From an uncultured bacterium (GTDB taxonomy: Bacteria; Bacillota; Clostridia; Lachnospirales; Lachnospiraceae), in contig CAMGRE010000101.1 in NCBI GenBank assembly GCA_946061355.1, forward strand, positions 1 to 8,735: a stretch of DNA of 8,735 nt. The letters are read 5' to 3'. The position numbers and the translations under genes were made by a program. Under the pieces are notes generated by a model. That model ran no database searches and had not been told where the DNA came from. It saw only the letters and a program-made list of their open reading frames with translations. Below are positions 6,567 through 8,735 of the stretch, in pieces (the stretch's first letter is position 1; the number at the start of each line of letters is the position of its first letter).

Positions 6567-6592
6567 CAGCCTTTTTGAGGAAAAAGAAAATT

Positions 6593-7282
6593 ATGTTAGG
6601 GAAAACAAGAGGAAAACTGATATGCAATTATGTCCGGGATTATGTTTTATATGATCTGGAGACCACAGGCATATCAAGTAAGTATGACAAAGTAATAGAG
6701 ATATCTGCAGTAAAAGTGCGGAGCGGCAGGATCGTTGATGAGTTCAGTGAGCTAGTGAATCCGGGGAGGCCGATCCCGGCAGCTGCCAGCATGGTCAATA
6801 ACATTTCCGATGTAATGGTGGCTGGGGCGCCTCCTTTTCAGGAGGTTTTACCTCGTTTCCTTGATTTTATCGGAGATGATGTTCTTGCAGGACACAATAT
6901 ACATAGCTTTGATATGCAATTTCTTTACAGGGACTGTCAAAAATATTTTAATCAGACACTGACAAATGATTATGTGGATACGCTTATGCTTGCAAAAATG
7001 GCGTTCCCGGAATGGAAGCATAGAAGATTAGGGGACTTGGCAGAGCATTATGGTATCTCGACGGAAGGCGCTCACAGGGCACTGTCTGATTGCAGGATGA
7101 ACCAGCAGGTGTTTGAACTGTTGGCAAAGGAATTACAGAGGAACGGAACGTCCGGAAGGAAACCGGACGTGAAAATATGCTCTGCCTGCGGTCTGCCGAT
7201 GAAGAAGAGAACCGGAAGATACGGCGAGTTCTGGGGCTGCTCGGGATATCCGAATTGCAGGCATACGGAAAATGTTTTTTAA
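6593..7282 (+). CDS. DnaQ-like DEDDh 3'-5' exonuclease with C-terminal topoisomerase-type zinc ribbon
   Basis: A 229-residue protein. The N-terminal exonuclease domain (about 16-182) has Exo I YDLETTG (Asp21, Glu23), Exo II AGHNIHSFD (Asp107) and Exo III AHRALSD (His161, Asp166). These are the five DEDDh residues that bind two metal ions in DnaQ/PolC-type exonucleases. The C-terminus (196-222) has CSACG then CSGYPNC, the four-cysteine zinc ribbon typical of the DNA topoisomerase I C-terminus (zf-C4_Topoisom), which binds single-stranded DNA there. A single-strand-directed exonuclease role in repair is inferred. ATG 6593 is chosen, with GAGG at 6577-6580 twelve bases upstream. An in-frame TTG at 6575 has no ribosome binding site and lies right after the terminator. 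The gene is more AT-rich than cysK and ispF. Confidence 0.88.
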   Translation: MLGKTRGKLICNYVRDYVLYDLETTGISSKYDKVIEISAVKVRSGRIVDEFSELVNPGRPIPAAASMVNNISDVMVAGAPPFQEVLPRFLDFIGDDVLAGHNIHSFDMQFLYRDCQKYFNQTLTNDYVDTLMLAKMAFPEWKHRRLGDLAEHYGISTEGAHRALSDCRMNQQVFELLAKELQRNGTSGRKPDVKICSACGLPMKKRTGRYGEFWGCSGYPNCRHTENVF

Positions 7283-7293
7283 ATGAGCCAAAA

Positions 7294-7322
7294 TTGACAA
7301 TAATATTGCTAAACCATATAAT
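7294..7322 (+). promoter_or_regulatory. Exact-consensus sigma-A promoter for ispF
   Basis: TTGACA (7294-7299), a spacer of exactly 17 bases, and TATAAT (7317-7322): twelve of twelve matches to the sigma-70/sigma-A consensus at optimal spacing. The start point would fall near 7329, leaving a leader of about 45 bases before the ATG at 7375. It lies in the only gap between the exonuclease and ispF and points at ispF. A match this good in a 92-base gap is unlikely to be chance. Confidence 0.85.
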
Positions 7323-7343
7323 TTTATTTGTGTAATTATATGG
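7314..7343. promoter_or_regulatory. Perfect 10-bp inverted repeat over the ispF -10 box and start point (putative operator)
   Basis: CCATATAATT (7314-7323) and AATTATATGG (7334-7343) are perfect reverse complements separated by ten bases, so the half-site centres are 20 bp (about two helix turns) apart. The left arm contains the whole -10 box; the right arm covers roughly +5 to +15. A message started near 7329 would contain only the right arm, so this is better explained as a DNA site for a dimeric repressor than as an RNA hairpin. There is no T-run after it, which argues against a terminator. The binding protein is unknown. Confidence 0.65.
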
Positions 7344-7374
7344 AGCCGGAAGCATTTTTAAGGAGGAAACTACC

Positions 7375-7932
7375 ATGCGTATCGGAATGGGATATGATGT
7401 TCATAAATTGGTTGAGGGAAGGCAGCTGATCCTCGGAGGGGTTGACATTCCGTATGAAAAAGGGTTGCTCGGGCACTCGGATGCGGACGTGCTGCTGCAC
7501 GCGATCATGGATGCGTTGCTGGGAGCGGCAGCGCTCGGTGATATCGGCAAGCATTTTCCGGATACCGACCCGGCCTACAAAGGAATTTCCAGCATAAAAC
7601 TTCTGCAGAAAGTGGGAGAACTGCTCGAAGAGAATTGTTTCTTTATCGAGAATATCGATGCGACGATTATTGCGCAGGCACCAAAGATGCGTCCGCATAT
7701 CGATACGATGCGTGCTAATATTGCGGAGGCGCTCGGTATTGAGATCGGTCAGGTCAATGTGAAGGCGACCACGGAGGAAGGGCTCGGATTTACCGGAACC
7801 GGTGAGGGCATTTCCTCCCAGGCGATCTGCCTGCTGACAAGTCCATCCCAGTTCTATGATCAGGATGTGACAAACGTGGGAGCAGAGACGGGCTGCGCAG
7901 GCTGCAGCGGCTGTCCGAGAGCGGAAAAATAG
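7375..7932 (+). CDS. ispF: 2-C-methyl-D-erythritol 2,4-cyclodiphosphate synthase
   Basis: Fifth step of the MEP isoprenoid pathway: cyclises CDP-methylerythritol 2-phosphate to MEcPP with release of CMP; a cytosolic homotrimer. Residues 1-154 are a complete IspF. The zinc ligands Asp8 and His10 (GYDVH) and His42 (from HSDADVLLHAI) sit at the E. coli positions, followed by GDIGKHFPDTDP and KATTEEGLGFTGTGEGI. The 185-residue protein is about 28 residues longer than usual. The extra tail (about 156-185) ends with Cys-rich GCAGCSGCPRAEK, encoded by a nine-base DNA repeat (GGCTGC-type, 7891-7917). AGGAGG at 7361-7366 fixes the start. It has its own consensus promoter and stands apart from other MEP genes. 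The GNAT gene follows by 75 bases, probably on the same message. Confidence 0.95.
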   Translation: MRIGMGYDVHKLVEGRQLILGGVDIPYEKGLLGHSDADVLLHAIMDALLGAAALGDIGKHFPDTDPAYKGISSIKLLQKVGELLEENCFFIENIDATIIAQAPKMRPHIDTMRANIAEALGIEIGQVNVKATTEEGLGFTGTGEGISSQAICLLTSPSQFYDQDVTNVGAETGCAGCSGCPRAEK

Positions 7933-8002
7933 AAGGCAGCTGTAGCGACTGTCCAGGAGTGGAGAGATAGAAGGAGCCAGAGTGGAGAAACAGTAGGCGG
8001 AG
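7901..8002 (+). repeat. Degenerate tandem duplication of the ispF 3' end, stop codon included
   Basis: Copy 1 (7901-7936) covers the last ten ispF codons, the TAG stop and four more bases. Copy 2 (7939-7974) agrees at 29 of 36 positions, and all seven differences are transitions. It would read CSDCPGVER-stop against CSGCPRAEK-stop, but lies after the real stop, 38 bases on and so out of frame. A weaker third copy (about 7977-8002) aligns with the end of copy 2 with a one-base and a three-base gap. It again ends in TAG followed by a purine-rich stretch, which supplies the ribosome binding site of the GNAT gene. Confidence 0.75.
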
Positions 8003-8007
8003 AGAGC

Positions 8008-8735
8008 ATGATGGAAGAGGTAGTTCAGCTTACGGAAAAAGAGCGGCTTGCGGTAAAGCCGATGTGGTCGGAGATCTTTTTTGAGGACAGTGACCGGTTT
8101 ACGGATTATTATTTCGAGGAGAAGATGTCCGATAATAAAGGGTACGGGGTGAAAGTGAACGGGGAACTTGTCTCTATGATGTTCCTCACGCCGTATCCGG
8201 TGTGGATCAAAACGGGCGGGGCGGATGAGCCTGCCTGTGCGGCAGGGCAGAATCCGGAAAATGTGCCGGCACAAGATCCCGAAAATGTGGAATCCGGGGA
8301 TTTCGTGCAGGTCACGCTGTATTATATCGTGGGTGTCGGCACGAAGAAGGAATACCGTCACAGAGGATATATGGACCGCATGTTGAAGAGGGCGCTCCGG
8401 GACATCTGTGAGGAGGGACATCCCTTTACACTTCTGATGCCGGCAGATCCCGCGATCTATGAACCGTATCAGTTCCGCTATATTTATGACAGACCGGTTT
8501 ATACAGTGAACAATTCTGCAAAGCTACAGGCGGCGTCTTACAACCGGAAAACATCGGTGAAGGCGTGTGACCATGAGACTGTCGCAGCACCCCTCACAAT
8601 CTCCGAGATCCCGCAGCTTGTACAGTTTGCAAATGACATCCTGATGAGCCGTTTTCAGATTTTTGTCCATCGTGACAATGCGTATTATGAGAGGCAGCGT
8701 CTGGAGAGCGCGGCTCAGAACGGGGATGTGTATCT
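8008..8735 (+). CDS. GNAT-family N-acetyltransferase, 3' end outside window
   Basis: The frame is open from ATG 8008 to the window edge (242 codons) with no stop. It shows an acetyl-CoA binding GNAT core. A beta strand VTLYYIVGVGT leads into EYRHRGYMDRMLKRAL, where Arg117-His-Arg-Gly-Tyr-Met is the pyrophosphate-binding motif A. LLMPADPAIYEPYQFRYIYDR then resembles the fourth-strand/helix region that ends in the aromatic GF-like turn. The arrangement, with more protein continuing past residue 240, recalls the Eis/SCP2-tailed acetyltransferases, but this cannot be settled without the C-terminus, and the substrate is unknown. Residues about 69-98 form a hydrophilic insert with an 8-residue repeat. 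GGAGAG at 7999-8004 allows a start at 8008 or at the next codon, 8011. It follows ispF by 75 bases without a terminator. Confidence 0.82.
   Translation, partial: MMEEVVQLTEKERLAVKPMWSEIFFEDSDRFTDYYFEEKMSDNKGYGVKVNGELVSMMFLTPYPVWIKTGGADEPACAAGQNPENVPAQDPENVESGDFVQVTLYYIVGVGTKKEYRHRGYMDRMLKRALRDICEEGHPFTLLMPADPAIYEPYQFRYIYDRPVYTVNNSAKLQAASYNRKTSVKACDHETVAAPLTISEIPQLVQFANDILMSRFQIFVHRDNAYYERQRLESAAQNGDVY
8248..8295 (+). repeat. 24-bp in-frame repeat inside the acetyltransferase gene
   Basis: Units 8248-8271 and 8272-8295 encode QNPENVPA and QDPENVES (residues 81-96), sharing the core CCNGAAAATGTG. They sit in a polar, Pro/Glu/Asn-rich loop between the first strand-forming segments and the acetyl-CoA binding core. 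This is best read as a recent loop expansion by duplication. Confidence 0.7.

Noticed and set aside
7314..7343. Terminator for the exonuclease gene
   Set aside because: The inverted repeat is almost entirely A-T, has no following T-run and overlaps a perfect promoter; a DNA operator fits better.
7336..8421. 361-residue open frame on the - strand across ispF, the spacer and the acetyltransferase gene
   Set aside because: It lies opposite two well-supported genes, has Arg/His/Leu-rich composition typical of antisense shadows, no recognisable motif, and spans intergenic DNA including the ispF promoter.

Overview
The window looks like the chromosome of a gut-type Clostridia, most likely Lachnospiraceae. 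The reasons are a B. subtilis-type rib gene order, strong AGGAGG ribosome binding sites close to every start, protein sequences of Firmicute character, and a DUF4143 ATPase of the kind abundant in gut anaerobes. The genus cannot be fixed from the sequence alone. All genes recognised are on the + strand. The longest stretch without a gene is 167 bases (2843-3009).

Region 1 (2-2842) is a riboflavin operon: the 3' end of ribD (reductase domain), ribE (riboflavin synthase), ribBA (DHBP synthase/GTP cyclohydrolase II) and ribH (lumazine synthase). RibA opens GTP; RibD deaminates and reduces the pyrimidine; RibB makes the four-carbon unit from ribulose 5-phosphate; RibH condenses the two into lumazine; RibE dismutates lumazine to riboflavin. 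A 96-base gap before ribH carries three copies of GGTTNACATAAA.

Region 2 (2843-4356) is visibly more AT-rich. It holds a 33-bp tandem repeat array, a candidate promoter whose -35 box lies in the last repeat, and a DUF4143-type P-loop ATPase with a PD-(D/E)XK-like C-terminal motif. It looks like an accessory insertion between housekeeping genes.

Region 3 (4385-6532) is a peroxide/thiol cluster: a Bcp-type peroxiredoxin, yaaA (ATGA overlap with bcp) and cysK (cysteine synthase). It ends in a hairpin plus T-tract terminator.

Region 4 (6593-7282) is a DnaQ-like DEDDh exonuclease fused to a topoisomerase-type zinc ribbon.

Region 5 (7294-8735) starts with an exact-consensus promoter, TTGACA-N17-TATAAT, whose -10 lies inside a perfect 10-bp inverted repeat. 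It drives ispF of the MEP isoprenoid pathway. IspF has an unusual Cys-rich C-terminal tail, and the DNA encoding the end of that tail is duplicated downstream, stop codon included. A GNAT acetyltransferase follows and runs off the window.

The best candidates for something undescribed are the repeat array beside the ATPase, the ispF promoter/palindrome, and the IspF Cys tail with its duplicated coding end. No complete new multi-gene system is evident.
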